DNA from: Embleya scabrispora
GTDB lineage: Bacteria > Actinomycetota > Actinomycetes > Streptomycetales > Streptomycetaceae
Direction of reading: 5' to 3'
Length of the DNA: 64,000 bases
Assembly: GCF_002024165.1 (NCBI RefSeq)
Contig: NZ_MWQN01000001.1
Span: 5,704,001-5,768,000 of the forward strand
Shown here: positions 1 to 9,510 of the stretch, in pieces
How the letters are laid out: every line of letters begins with the position of its first letter
How positions within the stretch are numbered: the stretch's first letter is position 1
The notes under the pieces: generated by a model
What the model was told of the DNA's origin: nothing
The model's database searches: none
The model's input: only the letters and a program-made list of their open reading frames with translations
Translations under genes and position numbers: made by a program

Positions 1-223
1 GTACGCCGAGGCGGGCCAACGCCCGTTCCGGCCACGGGGGTCGGTCGATCGCGGCGTCGATGCCGGCCCAGGAGTGGGCCAGCCAGTCCGGGTCGACCGG
101 GACGTCTGCGCGACAACTCGGGCAGGCGGCCAGGTGTGCCTCGATCGACATCACGTGCGGAACGGGCAGCCCACCGGTCAGGTAGCGGGCGAGCAGCGGT
201 TCGGGGATGTGCCAGGTGCTCAT
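1..223 (-). CDS. Zinc-finger anti-sigma factor, partial (C-terminus outside window)
   Basis: Partial gene running off the left edge. The visible N-terminal ~74 residues contain HLAACPSC, the His-x3-Cys-x2-Cys core of the zf-HC2 (ZAS) fold that holds a cognate ECF sigma factor inactive. Its ATG overlaps the TGA of the sigma gene as ATGA, so the two are probably translationally coupled and form one sigma/anti-sigma operon. Whether a membrane segment follows cannot be seen. The zinc-binding reading rests on the motif and the position directly after a sigma gene. Confidence 0.8.
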   Translation of the reverse strand, partial: MSTWHIPEPLLARYLTGGLPVPHVMSIEAHLAACPSCRADVPVDPDWLAHSWAGIDAAIDRPPWPERALARLGV

Positions 224-789
224 GTCAGCAACTCCCTCAGCCGGGCCCGGGCGCGCATCGCCCTGGTCTTGACGGTGCCCTGGGGGATCCCGAGGAGCCG
301 GGCGGCCTCGCCGGTGCTGAGTCCGTCCAGCACGGTGGCCTCGATCACCGCGCGCAACTCGGGGGAGAGCCGGGCGATCGCGTCGCCGACGTCGGTGTGT
401 TCGACGCCGAGCAGGACCAGGTCCTCGGCGGAGGCGGTGGTGGCGTGGTCGGCGTGGAGTTCGATCGCGGGTATGCGCCGGACCCGCAGCAGGGAGACGA
501 GCCGACGGATGCCGATGGTCCAGATCCAGGCGGCCGGTTCGCCGCCTGCCGGATCGAAGCGCCCCGCTCCGCGCCACACCGCGACGAAGGTGTCCTGGAT
601 CGCGTCGTCGACGAGGTCGGCGTCGGCACAGCGCCGGGCCAGTCGGGCGCGCAGCCAGGGGGCGTGGCGGGTGTGCAGGATGCGCAGCGCCTCCTGGCGG
701 CCGGCGGCGACGGCGGCAAGCAGGTCGGTGTCGGTGGAATCCTCGGTGATGGGCGGCGGGTCGGGGCGGTTTGCGAAAAACAGGCGCAC
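220..789 (-). CDS. ECF-family RNA polymerase sigma factor
   Basis: A 189-residue protein with GTG start. Region 2 lies around residues 25-95 (VDDAIQDTFVAVWRGAGRFD, then AWIWTIGIRRLVSLLR) and region 4 around 130-185, with the helix-turn-helix STGEAARLLGIPQGTVKTR followed by ARLREL. Length and two-domain layout are typical of extracytoplasmic-function sigma factors. It is coupled by a 4-nt overlap to the zinc-finger anti-sigma gene on its 3' side. It lies 81 bases after the xdhC gene on the same strand, but a shared transcript is not implied. The signal sensed is unknown. Confidence 0.9.
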   Translation of the reverse strand: MRLFFANRPDPPPITEDSTDTDLLAAVAAGRQEALRILHTRHAPWLRARLARRCADADLVDDAIQDTFVAVWRGAGRFDPAGGEPAAWIWTIGIRRLVSLLRVRRIPAIELHADHATTASAEDLVLLGVEHTDVGDAIARLSPELRAVIEATVLDGLSTGEAARLLGIPQGTVKTRAMRARARLRELLT

Positions 790-870
790 ACCCTGGACTA
801 TCGCCGTTGGCCGCGCCGCGGTTCACGCGTTGGGCGCGGCTCGGGACCGGGAGTCGTGCGAGGGGCAGGG

Positions 871-2024
871 TCACGCCGCGTGGTGGATGGGCCCCGTGGC
901 GGTGCGTAGGGGGCGGGCCGTGGCGCCGGTGCGGGTGGCCACCACCTCGGCGAAGACGGACAGGGCCGTCTCGTCGGGGGTGCGGGCGCCGAGGTCCAGG
1001 CCGATGGGGGAGTGCAGCGCGGCCAACTCCTGCTCGGTGAGCCCGATGTCGCGCAGCCGGGTCAGGCGCGCCTCGTGGGTGCGGCGCGAGCCCATGGCGC
1101 CGACGTAGGCCAGGTCCAGGCGCAGCGCCAGGTCCAGGAGGGGGACGTCGAACTTCGGGTCGTGGGTCAGGACGGTGATCACCGTGCGGGCGTCGAGGGT
1201 GTCCGCGACCGAGGCCAAGTGGCGGTGCGGCCAGTCCACGATCACCTCGTCCGCGTCGGGGAACCGCCGCCGCGTGGCGAACACCTCCCTCGCGTCGCAC
1301 ACCGTCACCCGGTAGCCGAGCAGGTTGCCCATCCGGGTCACCGCCGCCGCGAAGTCGATCGCGCCGTAGACGAGCAGGCGCGGGGGCGGGGTGCGGGTCT
1401 CCACGAAGACGGTGATGTCGTCGGGGGCCGACTCCGGGCACGGGCGGCCGTCCGGGCGCAGCGTGACCAGGCCGGTGCGGCCCGGGCCGAGCATGGCCCG
1501 GGCCTGCGCCACCACGGATGCGTCCAGCGCGGGATCGGCGCCGAACGTGCCGGTCACCGCCGACTCCGGGGCGCCGGAGCCGCCGCCTGCTCCGCGCGCC
1601 GCGTCCACGACCGTGATCGCCCGCCCCACCAGCGCCGCCGGACCCGCCACGACGCGGGCCGCGGCCACGGGGATGTCCCGTTCGGCCGCGGCCAGGGCCG
1701 CCTCCACCGTCGCGTCGCCGGCGCGTTGCACGAAGACGTCGATTACTCCGCCGCAGGTCAGCCCTACCGCGAAGGCGTCCTCGTCGCTGTAGCCGAAGCG
1801 TTGGAGCACCGGGGTGCCGCTCGCCAGCGCCTCGCGGCACAACTCGTACACCGCAGCCTCCACACACCCGCCGGAGACGCTGCCGACGACCGTGCCGTCG
1901 GCGCCCACGGCGAGCGCCGCGCCCGGGGGCGGGGGGCGCTCCCGTCGACGCCGACGACGGTGGCCAGGGCGTATGGCGTTCCCGCCCGGCGCCATGCCGC
2001 GAGTTCGGTCCCGAGGTCGAGCAT
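871..2024 (-). pseudogene. XdhC/CoxI-family molybdenum-cofactor maturation factor with an apparent frameshift
   Basis: XdhC-family proteins load sulfurated molybdenum cofactor into xanthine dehydrogenase. The N-terminus (ATG at 2024, MLDLGTELAAW, then TVVGVDGSAPRP) is in one frame, while the rest (GAALAVGADG, GSVSGGCVE, and a C-terminal Rossmann-like part with ARLTRLRDIGL) is in another. The break falls in the G-runs at 1925-1929 and 1931-1936. Adding one base restores SAPRPPGAALAV, which matches the family pattern. Either this is a sequencing error in a homopolymer or the gene is truly broken, leaving a truncated protein of about 86 residues. It follows the permease gene by 40 bases at the end of the xdh operon, which fits a maturation role. 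Confidence 0.82.
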
Positions 2025-2064
2025 CGACGTCTCCTGGGGGTGTGGGTGGTGCGGTGTGCGGGCG

Positions 2065-3570
2065 TCAGCTGACGCCCAACCACTCCTTGATCGGATGCAG
2101 GGCGAAGAACACGAGGAAGGCCAGGGTGAGGATCCACATCAGCGGGCCGATGTCGCGGAACCTGCCCTGGGCGGCCCTGATCAGCGTGTAGGCGATCACG
2201 CCGGCGGCGACGCCCGCGGTGATCGAGTACGTGAACGGCATCAGCACGATGGTCAGGAACGCGGGGATCGCCGCGGCCTTGTCGTCCCAGTCGATGTGCT
2301 TGACCTGGGTGATCATCATCGAGCCGATCACCACGAGCGCGGCGGCGGCGACCTGGTCGGGGACCACGCCGGCGATCGGGGTGAAGAACAACATCAGGCC
2401 GAAGATCGCGCCGGTGACCACACTGGACAGCCCGGTGCGGGCGCCGTCGCCGACGCCGGTCGCCGATTCGATGAAGACGGTCTGACCGGACGAGCTGGTC
2501 ACCCCACCGACGATGCCCCCCGCACCGTCGATGGCCAGGGCCTTGGACAGCCCGGGCATCCGGCCCTCGTCGTCCACGAGCTCGGCCTCGGTGCCGATGC
2601 CGATGATGGTGGCCATCGCGTCGAAGAAGCCCGCGAAGACGAGGGTGAACACCAGGACGGAAGCGGTGATGCCGCCGGCCTCGGCGAAGCCGCCGAACAC
2701 GCTCACCTCGCCGAACAGCCCGAAGTCCGGCGCGTCGACCACCTTGTCCGGCAGGTTCGGCACGCCGCCGCCCCAGGTCTTGTCGGATATGTCGACGATG
2801 GCGTTGACCACCATCGCCAACACGGTGCCGAAGACCAGGCCGATCAGGATCGCGCCGCGGATGTCGCGGGCCATCAGCATGAAGATGACGAGCACCGTGA
2901 CCGCGAAGACCAGCACCGGCCAGCCGGCCAGTTCACCGGCCGGGCCGAGCGTCACCGGCGGTCCCCCCGGCGCGGCGTTCTCGGTCACCACGCCCGCCTT
3001 GTTCAGTCCGATCATCGCGATGAACAGGCCGATACCGATGGTGATCGCGTGCTTGAGCGCCATCGGGATGGCGTTCATGATCCGCTCGCGCAGCCCCGAG
3101 ACGACCATCAGCATGATGATCAGGCCGTAGATCACGCACAGGCCCATCGCCTGCGGCCAGGTCATCTCGGCCGCGACCTGGTTGCCCACCACGCCGGCCA
3201 CCGACAGGCCCGCGGCCAGTGCCAGCGGCACGTTGCCGATCAGGCCCATGGCCACCGTGGTGATGAACGCGGCCAGTGCGGTCATCGTGGTGATCTGCGC
3301 GGGGTCGAGCTGATGCCCCTTGACGTCCTTGCCGCCCAGCAGGATCGGATTGAGCAGCAGGATGTACGCCATCGCCATGAACGTGGTGAGGCCGCCGCGC
3401 AGTTCGCGGCCCACCGAGCTGCCGCGCGCGCTGATCCGGAAGTACGTGTCCAACGCGCCCGAACCGGACGAGCCGGCCGGCGGCGGATCGCCGGCCCTGC
3501 TCGCCCCGGATCCGCGTGGCGGATTCGGGGGATTCTCGCCGGGCTCCGTCGGAACCGATGTCTGAGCCAC
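2065..3570 (-). CDS. Purine permease of the AzgA (NCS2-like) family
   Basis: A 501-residue multi-spanning membrane protein that probably imports hypoxanthine, guanine, adenine or xanthine. After a ~45-residue Pro/Gly/Ser-rich cytoplasmic tail, the family signature ELRGGLTTFMAMAYILLLNP begins the first membrane segment. Further hydrophobic stretches follow to the C-terminus, including the family-typical GTEAELVDDEGRMPGLSKAL and SSSGQTVFIESATGVGDGAR. The start is GTG at 3570. It sits 229 bases downstream of the xanthine dehydrogenase large subunit and 40 bases before xdhC, so it likely supplies substrate for that enzyme. The exact purine cannot be decided from sequence. Confidence 0.9.
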   Translation of the reverse strand: MAQTSVPTEPGENPPNPPRGSGASRAGDPPPAGSSGSGALDTYFRISARGSSVGRELRGGLTTFMAMAYILLLNPILLGGKDVKGHQLDPAQITTMTALAAFITTVAMGLIGNVPLALAAGLSVAGVVGNQVAAEMTWPQAMGLCVIYGLIIMLMVVSGLRERIMNAIPMALKHAITIGIGLFIAMIGLNKAGVVTENAAPGGPPVTLGPAGELAGWPVLVFAVTVLVIFMLMARDIRGAILIGLVFGTVLAMVVNAIVDISDKTWGGGVPNLPDKVVDAPDFGLFGEVSVFGGFAEAGGITASVLVFTLVFAGFFDAMATIIGIGTEAELVDDEGRMPGLSKALAIDGAGGIVGGVTSSSGQTVFIESATGVGDGARTGLSSVVTGAIFGLMLFFTPIAGVVPDQVAAAALVVIGSMMITQVKHIDWDDKAAAIPAFLTIVLMPFTYSITAGVAAGVIAYTLIRAAQGRFRDIGPLMWILTLAFLVFFALHPIKEWLGVS

Positions 3571-3799
3571 TTTCCCACTCCCAAGTGTCTAGGTGTTGTT
3601 GGGGTGGAGCGAGTCGGCGCGGCGCGACCGCCCGGAGCCTGCTCCGGGCAGGCGGGCGCGACGACCTTCCTGCGTGGGGGCGCGTCCGCTCGACGGCACG
3701 GCGATCGGCCGTGCGGGGTCGGGCCGGTCCGGCCCCGGGGAGGCGTCTGCGCCGCCGCCGGGACCGTACTACGGTGGGGAAACCGGAACTGACGGTGTC

Positions 3800-6166
3800 T
3801 CAGGTCCCGGTGAGGTGTTCCGGCCGGATCGGCACCCGGTTCAGGGCCAGACCGGTCGCCGCGCGAATCGCCGCGACGATCGCGGGCGTCGCGGACAACG
3901 TGGGTGCCTCGCCGGCTCCGCGCAGCCCGTACGGGGCGTGCGGGTCGGCCAGTTCGAGTACGTCCACCGGCATCGGCGGGGTGTCGAGGATGGTGGGGAT
4001 CAGGTAGTCCGTGAAGGACGGATTGCCCACCCGTCCCTCGGTGACCACGATCTCCTCCATCACCGCCAGACCCAGCCCCTGGGTGGTGCCGCCGTGGATC
4101 TGGCCGAGCACCGCGAGCGGGTTCATCGCCTTGCCGACGTCCTGCGCGGCGGCCAGTTCGACCACCTTGACCAGGCCCAGCTCCACGTCCACGTCCACCA
4201 CCGCGCGATGTGCGCAGAAGGTGTACTGCACGTGCCCGAAGCCCTGTCCGGTGGTCCGGTCGAACGCCTGGGTGGGGCGGTGCCGGAACTCGACCGTCTC
4301 GTCCACGGGTTCGTCGCCGAGCAGGTCGACCAGGTCGGCGACGACCGCGTCGGCGCGATCGACCACCTTGCCGCCGACCAGGCGCAGGCCCGCCACGAGA
4401 TCGGGCGGCCAGCCGCGGCGAAGCCGGCCGCGCTCGAACACCGCGCCGCGCACGGCCTCGGCGGCCGACTTGACCGCGCCGCCCGTCATGTACGTCTGCC
4501 GCGACGCGGAGGTCGACCCGGCCGAGCCCACCCGCGTATCGGCCGGCGCGATGGTCACCAGGTCCACGCCCAACTCGGTGCGCACGATCTGCGCGTGCAC
4601 CGTGACGCCGCCCTGGCCCACCTCGGCCATCGCGGTGTGCACCAGCGCGACCGGCGCGCCGCCCACCACCTCGAGCCGGACCCGCGCGGTGGAGTAGTCG
4701 TCGAAACCCTCGGAGAAGCCGACGTTCTTGATCCCGACGCCGTAGCCGATCCCGCGTACGACGCCCTCGCCGTGCGTGCTGTTGGACACCCCGCCCGGCA
4801 ACTCGCGGACGTCCACACCGTCGCCGGTGTGCCGGTGCTCCGCCGCCGGCAGCGGCATCGCCTCGACCCGGCGCAGCAGTTCGGCCACCGGCGCGGGGGC
4901 GTCCACGACCTGCCCGGTGGGCAGCACCGAGCCCTGCTCCATCGCGTTCAGCCGCCGCAACTCCACCGGATCCAGGCCGAGTTCGGCGGCCAGCCGGTCC
5001 ATCTGGGACTCGTAGCCGAAGCACATCTGGACCGCGCCGAAGCCGCGCATCGCACCGCACGGCGGGTTGTTCGTGTACACGGCGGTCGCGTCGATCAAGG
5101 CATTCGGGACCACGTACGGACCGATCCCGAGCGAGGCCGCGTTGCCGACCACGGCGGGGGACGAGGACGCGTACGCGCCGCCGTCCAGCACGATCTCCGC
5201 CCGGACGAACACCAGTCGGCCGTCCCGCGTGGCGCCGTGCTCGAAGACCATCGTCGCCGGGTGGCGGTGCACGTGGCCGAAGAACGACTCCTCGCGGTTG
5301 TAGACGATCTTCACCGGCTTGCCGGTGTACTGCGCGAGCAGACACGCGTGCACCTGCATCGAGATGTCCTCGCGCCCGCCGAACGCGCCGCCGACGCCGG
5401 CCAGGGTCAGCCGTACCTTCTCCGGCGGCAGGCCGAGCACCGGGCACATCTGCTGCCGGTCCACGTGCAGCCACTGGGTGGCGATGTACAGATCGATCCC
5501 GCCGTCCTCGGCGGGCACCGCGAGCCCCGACTCCGGGCCCAGGAACGCCTGGTCCTGCATGCCGACCTCGTACTCGCCGCGCACGATCACCTCGGCCCGC
5601 GCGCGCACCTGCGCCGAGTCCCCGTCGCCGTGGCGGATGTGCTGGCTGTGCACGACGTTTCCCGAGGCGTGCGCCTTGTAGTCGGCCGGCGCGTGCACGT
5701 AGCCGTAGCGCTCCGGGTCCAGCGCCTGGGCCGGTCCGATCGCCGGCAGCACGTCGTAGTCGACCACGATCCGGTCCACCGCGCGCCGCGCCGTCTCGGG
5801 GTGGTCGGCGGCCACGATCGCGACCGGTTCGCCGTGGAAGCGCACCTCGTCGATGGCCAGCACCGGCTGATCGGCGATCTCCAGGCCGTAGAACTTGCTG
5901 CCGGGGATGTCCTCGTGGGTGAGCACCGCGTACACCCCCGGCAGGGCCAGCGCCGCGGACACGTCCACGGACCGGATCCGGGCCCGGGCGTGCGGGCTGC
6001 GCAGCGTGGTGCCCCACAACATGTCCTCGTGCCACAGGTCCGAGGCGTAGGCGAAGTCGCCCCTGACCTTGAGGATCCCGTCGGGACGCAGGGGCGACGC
6101 GCCGATGCCGTCCCGACCGGGCGCACAGACGTCCAGGAGGTTCTTCGGCATGGTGGGACCGGCCAT
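3800..6166 (-). CDS. Xanthine dehydrogenase, molybdopterin-binding subunit
   Basis: The 788-residue large subunit carries the molybdopterin site that hydroxylates hypoxanthine to xanthine and xanthine to urate. Visible cofactor-binding segments are GVGGAFGGREDIS, GAMRGFGAVQ, GQGGVTVHAQI and, near the C-terminus, GLRGAGEAPT with the catalytic Glu expected in GEAP. The N-terminal a/b hammerhead (RGDFAYASDL, LRSPHARARI) is complete. Length matches split, three-gene bacterial xanthine dehydrogenases. It starts 4 bases after the 2Fe-2S subunit stop. Family members also act on other N-heterocycles or aldehydes, but the PucR regulator and purine permease next to it favour purines. Confidence 0.92.
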   Translation of the reverse strand: MAGPTMPKNLLDVCAPGRDGIGASPLRPDGILKVRGDFAYASDLWHEDMLWGTTLRSPHARARIRSVDVSAALALPGVYAVLTHEDIPGSKFYGLEIADQPVLAIDEVRFHGEPVAIVAADHPETARRAVDRIVVDYDVLPAIGPAQALDPERYGYVHAPADYKAHASGNVVHSQHIRHGDGDSAQVRARAEVIVRGEYEVGMQDQAFLGPESGLAVPAEDGGIDLYIATQWLHVDRQQMCPVLGLPPEKVRLTLAGVGGAFGGREDISMQVHACLLAQYTGKPVKIVYNREESFFGHVHRHPATMVFEHGATRDGRLVFVRAEIVLDGGAYASSSPAVVGNAASLGIGPYVVPNALIDATAVYTNNPPCGAMRGFGAVQMCFGYESQMDRLAAELGLDPVELRRLNAMEQGSVLPTGQVVDAPAPVAELLRRVEAMPLPAAEHRHTGDGVDVRELPGGVSNSTHGEGVVRGIGYGVGIKNVGFSEGFDDYSTARVRLEVVGGAPVALVHTAMAEVGQGGVTVHAQIVRTELGVDLVTIAPADTRVGSAGSTSASRQTYMTGGAVKSAAEAVRGAVFERGRLRRGWPPDLVAGLRLVGGKVVDRADAVVADLVDLLGDEPVDETVEFRHRPTQAFDRTTGQGFGHVQYTFCAHRAVVDVDVELGLVKVVELAAAQDVGKAMNPLAVLGQIHGGTTQGLGLAVMEEIVVTEGRVGNPSFTDYLIPTILDTPPMPVDVLELADPHAPYGLRGAGEAPTLSATPAIVAAIRAATGLALNRVPIRPEHLTGT

Positions 6167-6170
6167 GGCG

Positions 6171-6671
6171 TCAGCCCTCCGAACCGGCCGGGGCCGTACC
6201 GCGGGCGTCGGCCTTGCGCGCGGCCGCCAACCGGACCGCGTCCATGATCTTCTCGTAGCCCGTGCAGCGACACAGGTTGCCGGACAGCGCCTCGCGGATC
6301 TCCGCGTCGGAGGGGTGGTGCGCCCGGTTCAGCAGATCGTGCGTCTGGACCAGCAGGCCCGGCGTACAGAACCCGCACTGCACCGCGCCCGCGTCCACGA
6401 ACGCCTGCTGGACCGGATCCAGCGTGTCCCCGTCGGCCAGCCCCTCGACCGTGCCGACCGCACGATCCTGCACCTGTCCGGCGGCGACCAGACACGCGCA
6501 CACCGGGGCGCCGTCGAGATAGACCGTGCACGAGCCGCACTCGCCCTGCTCGCACGCGTTCTTGGAACCGGGCAGCCCGACCCGCTCGCGCAGGACGTAG
6601 AGCAGGCTCTCGCCCTCCCACACGTCGTCCGCCTCGGTCGGGCGGCCGTTCACGGTGAATGTGACCCTCAT
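6171..6671 (-). CDS. Xanthine dehydrogenase, 2Fe-2S subunit
   Basis: A 166-residue electron-transfer subunit with two [2Fe-2S] centres. The plant-ferredoxin-like cluster is seen in NACEQGECGSCTVYLDG with a fourth Cys in APVCAC. The all-helical domain has CGFCTPG and NLCRCTGYEKI. It passes electrons from the molybdenum site to FAD. The ATG at 6671 overlaps the stop of the FAD subunit by 4 nt (ATGA), so translation is coupled. Length is normal for the small subunit of the family. Confidence 0.95.
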   Translation of the reverse strand: MRVTFTVNGRPTEADDVWEGESLLYVLRERVGLPGSKNACEQGECGSCTVYLDGAPVCACLVAAGQVQDRAVGTVEGLADGDTLDPVQQAFVDAGAVQCGFCTPGLLVQTHDLLNRAHHPSDAEIREALSGNLCRCTGYEKIMDAVRLAAARKADARGTAPAGSEG

Positions 6672-7552
6672 GCGGCGGCCCTCCCGGCGGTGCGGTGGTC
6701 GTTCCAGGTCCAGAGCAGGGTGCGGCGCGCCAGCACGGCCAGCGCGTGGCGCCGGTACGCGGCCGACCCGCGCACGTCGTCGATCGGCGCGGCGGCCGCC
6801 GCCACCAGTTCGCCGAAACGCCGCGCGGTGGCCTGCGGCAATTCGCCGCCAGAGGTCCACAGGCCGCTCTCGTCGAGCTCGGCCCGGATGAACTTCTCCG
6901 CCTCGTGCGCCCGCCGCGGGGTGGGCGCGGCGGAGCCGATCCCGGTGCGCACGTCCCGCGTGCGCGGGTGCAGCGCGATCGCGAACGAGCAGACGGCGAT
7001 CACCATCGCGTTGCGGGTGCCGATCTTGGCGAACTGCTGCGGCCCGGTCGCCGACGGGATGTGGATCGCCCGGATCAGCTCGTCCGGCTCCAGCGCGTTG
7101 CGCTTGACGCCGAGATAGAAGTCGTCGATCGGGATCAGCCGGGTGCCGCGCACCGATGCCGCCTCCACCGTCGCGCCCGAGGCGAGCAGCGGCGGGTGCG
7201 CGTCGCCCGCCGGCGAGGCGCCGCCGAGGTTGCCGCCGACCGAACCCCGGTTGCGGATCTGCGGCGAGCCGACCGTGCGCGCGCCGAGGGACAACCCCGG
7301 CAGGCGGTCGTGCAGCGCCTCGATGATCCGCGCGTACGGTACGGAGGCGCCCAGGCGCACCGTGTCGTCGTCCTCGATCCGCCATTCGTGCAACTCGCGA
7401 ATACGGTTGAGATCCACCAGGGCATCGGGGCGATGCCGGTCGAAGTTCAACTCGACCATCACGTCGGTGCCACCGGCGATCGGGACCGCGGACGGGTGCT
7501 GCGCCTTGACGGCGAGCGCCTCCTCCCACGTCGCGGGCCGCAGGAATTCCAT
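6668..7552 (-). CDS. Xanthine dehydrogenase, FAD-binding subunit
   Basis: A 294-residue FAD subunit of the molybdenum hydroxylase, first gene of the xdh operon. The FAD-binding PCMH-type fold begins MEFLRPATWEEALAV, with AGGTDVMVEL and NRGSVGGNLGGASPAGD as pyrophosphate- and flavin-contact loops. The C-terminal CO-dehydrogenase-flavoprotein-like domain covers roughly residues 175-285. Gene order FAD, FeS, Mo, with 4-nt overlap or spacing, is common for xanthine dehydrogenases. Expression probably starts in the 300-base divergent region shared with pucR. Confidence 0.93.
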   Translation of the reverse strand: MEFLRPATWEEALAVKAQHPSAVPIAGGTDVMVELNFDRHRPDALVDLNRIRELHEWRIEDDDTVRLGASVPYARIIEALHDRLPGLSLGARTVGSPQIRNRGSVGGNLGGASPAGDAHPPLLASGATVEAASVRGTRLIPIDDFYLGVKRNALEPDELIRAIHIPSATGPQQFAKIGTRNAMVIAVCSFAIALHPRTRDVRTGIGSAAPTPRRAHEAEKFIRAELDESGLWTSGGELPQATARRFGELVAAAAAPIDDVRGSAAYRRHALAVLARRTLLWTWNDHRTAGRAAA

Positions 7553-7633
7553 GTCGGGTCTCTCCTTCTGCCTTGCGTATGGCCCTGCCGTCCCTGTACC
7601 CGTCGCGGGGGCGCGTCGCTCGGGGCGTGGTGA

Positions 7634-7785
7634 CCGGTCGTTGTGTGGCCGGTCGTTTCGTGGACGGGAGGGTGCGCACCAGTACACCGAGACGCAGGTC
7701 ACTGTGAGTACCCACCAAAGACATGACCCAGGCGTGTCACACGGGGGGTGTTCCCGTACTTTTCTCCAAGTGTTCGTCCGGTCGT
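7634..7785. promoter_or_regulatory. Candidate PucR operators: three CCGGTCGT copies between xdh and pucR
   Basis: The 300-base divergent region between the xdh start (7552) and the pucR start (7853) holds CCGGTCGTT at 7634-7642 and again at 7649-7657, 15 bases apart, and a third CCGGTCGT at 7778-7785. Repeated elements between a regulator and its likely target operon are a common operator arrangement. That PucR binds them is inference. Confidence 0.45.
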
Positions 7786-7852
7786 CGAACCGGTATGACG
7801 GATCCGCCGCGCGGCCGACGCCGTGGCCGGCTCGATCGAGAGGGGGCCGTCG

Positions 7853-9472
7853 ATGCGATTGCGCGCGCTTCTCGGCGATGGCACGACCGGCGTCGGCATA
7901 GCCGGCATCCGTCTGCTGGTGGGCGAGGGGGAGTTGGATCGCACGGTGCGGGCGGTGATGACCACCGACCTGCACGACCCCAGCCGCTACCTGACCGCCG
8001 GGGCCCTGGTGCTGACCGGGATGGGCTGGCGCTCGGGTTCGGCCGACTCGGACCGGTTCGTCCGGGTGCTGACCCGGGGCGGAGCCACCGCGCTGGCCGC
8101 GGGGGAGGCCGAGATCGGGGCCATCCCGGCCGATCTGGTGGACGCCTGCGAGCGGCACCACCTGCCGCTGTTCGCGGTCGAGGAGGAGTTGTCCTTCGCC
8201 CACCTGACCGAATTCGTGGTCCGGCGGATATCCGCCGAGCGGGCCGACGACCTGACCGCGGTGGTCGACCGGCACCGGCGCCTGGTCCAGGCGGCGGCCG
8301 GCGGGGCCGGGCTCGACGGGGTGCTCGGATTGGTCGCGGCCGACATCGACATCCACTGCTGGGTGCTTTCGCTGATCGGGCGGCAGGCCGCCGCCGGCGG
8401 GCCGGACCTGGCGCCGGGGTTGCGGGTCAAACTGGCCCGCGCGCACTTCGCCGCCCGCGAGCGCCGGGCCAGGGTGCCGTTCCGCCACCGGGTCGACGGG
8501 CGCTCGTTCTCGCTGCTGCCGGTGCCCGAGGCGGGCGGCGCGGCCGACCCGGACGCCTGGGGCGACTGGTTCCTGGCGGTCGAGGACGACGTGACCGACT
8601 GGCCCGACCGGCACCAGGCGCTGCTCGGCGAACTGGTCCGGCTGGTCTCGGTGGGCCGGGAACGGGTCGAGGACGGGCGCCGGCACACCCGCCGCCTGGC
8701 CGAGGACGTGCTGAACCTGCTCGCGACCGGCGCCGACGCGATGGAGGTGGCGACGCGCCTGCGGGTGGCCGACCCGGACGAGGGCGACACGTGGCGCCGG
8801 CAGTTCGTCACCCTCACGCTGCCCGACGTGCCCGTGCGCGACGCACCCCGACTGGCCCGGGTGCTTCTGGAGGAGGCGCTGGCGGATCGACCGACGCCCG
8901 CCCTGGTGTCGGCGGCCGGCACCGGCGCGGTGGCGCTGATCTCGTGCGAGAGCCGGGACGACCGGGACGGCGCCGAGCCGGATCCCACCACGGGTCTGGT
9001 GCGCGAGCGGCTGGCCGCGCTGGACGGGCCCGCGACGGACGACCTGCGGGCGCACATCGGCGTGAGCGCCCGGGTGGCCCGCGTCGACGCGCTGCGCGGC
9101 GCCCTGGAGGAGGCCTGGCACGCCGGCCGGATCGCCGGCACCAGGCCGGGCCGGATCGAGGTGGTCGGGCACGCGGAACTCGCCTCGCACGTGGCGCTGT
9201 TGGCCGCGGTGCCCGAGGATGTGCGCCGGGCCTTTCGGGGCCGGCTCCTGGACCCGTTGCGCGCGTACGACGCGAGCCATCAGGCGGACCTGATCGGCAC
9301 GCTGGAGGTGTTCCTGGACTGCGACGGGTCGTGGACCAGGTGCGCCGCGCGGTTGCACGTACACGTGAACACGCTGCGCTACCGGATCGGCCGGATCGAG
9401 GAGCTGACCGGGCGTCAGTTGGCCCGCCTGGAGGACAAGGTGGACTTCTTCCTGGCGCTGCGGCTGCGCTGA
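7853..9472 (+). CDS. pucR: PucR-family transcriptional regulator of purine catabolism
   Basis: A 539-residue regulator. The N-terminal PucR sensory domain covers about residues 1-125 (MRLRALLGDG, TAGALVLTGMGWR, RHHLPLFAVEEELSF). A GGDEF-like middle region follows, and the C-terminal PucR helix-turn-helix is near 475-535 (TLEVFLDCDGSWTRCAARLH, HVNTLRYRIGRIEELTG). The ATG at 7853 is preferred over an upstream GTG at 7823 because GAGAGGGGG lies at the right distance upstream. It is divergent from the xanthine dehydrogenase operon, which it probably controls. The symbol is by family only; this clade can act as activator or repressor. Confidence 0.88.
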   Translation: MRLRALLGDGTTGVGIAGIRLLVGEGELDRTVRAVMTTDLHDPSRYLTAGALVLTGMGWRSGSADSDRFVRVLTRGGATALAAGEAEIGAIPADLVDACERHHLPLFAVEEELSFAHLTEFVVRRISAERADDLTAVVDRHRRLVQAAAGGAGLDGVLGLVAADIDIHCWVLSLIGRQAAAGGPDLAPGLRVKLARAHFAARERRARVPFRHRVDGRSFSLLPVPEAGGAADPDAWGDWFLAVEDDVTDWPDRHQALLGELVRLVSVGRERVEDGRRHTRRLAEDVLNLLATGADAMEVATRLRVADPDEGDTWRRQFVTLTLPDVPVRDAPRLARVLLEEALADRPTPALVSAAGTGAVALISCESRDDRDGAEPDPTTGLVRERLAALDGPATDDLRAHIGVSARVARVDALRGALEEAWHAGRIAGTRPGRIEVVGHAELASHVALLAAVPEDVRRAFRGRLLDPLRAYDASHQADLIGTLEVFLDCDGSWTRCAARLHVHVNTLRYRIGRIEELTGRQLARLEDKVDFFLALRLR

Positions 9473-9510
9473 GCGGGCGCGAACGGGCGCGTCGGCGGGC
9501 CGAGTTCCGC

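Noticed and set aside
1012-3792. Very long open frame on the plus strand opposite xdhC and the purine permease
   Set aside because: Its product is His/Arg/Asp-rich without motifs and lies antisense to well-supported genes; this is the usual GC-rich shadow frame.
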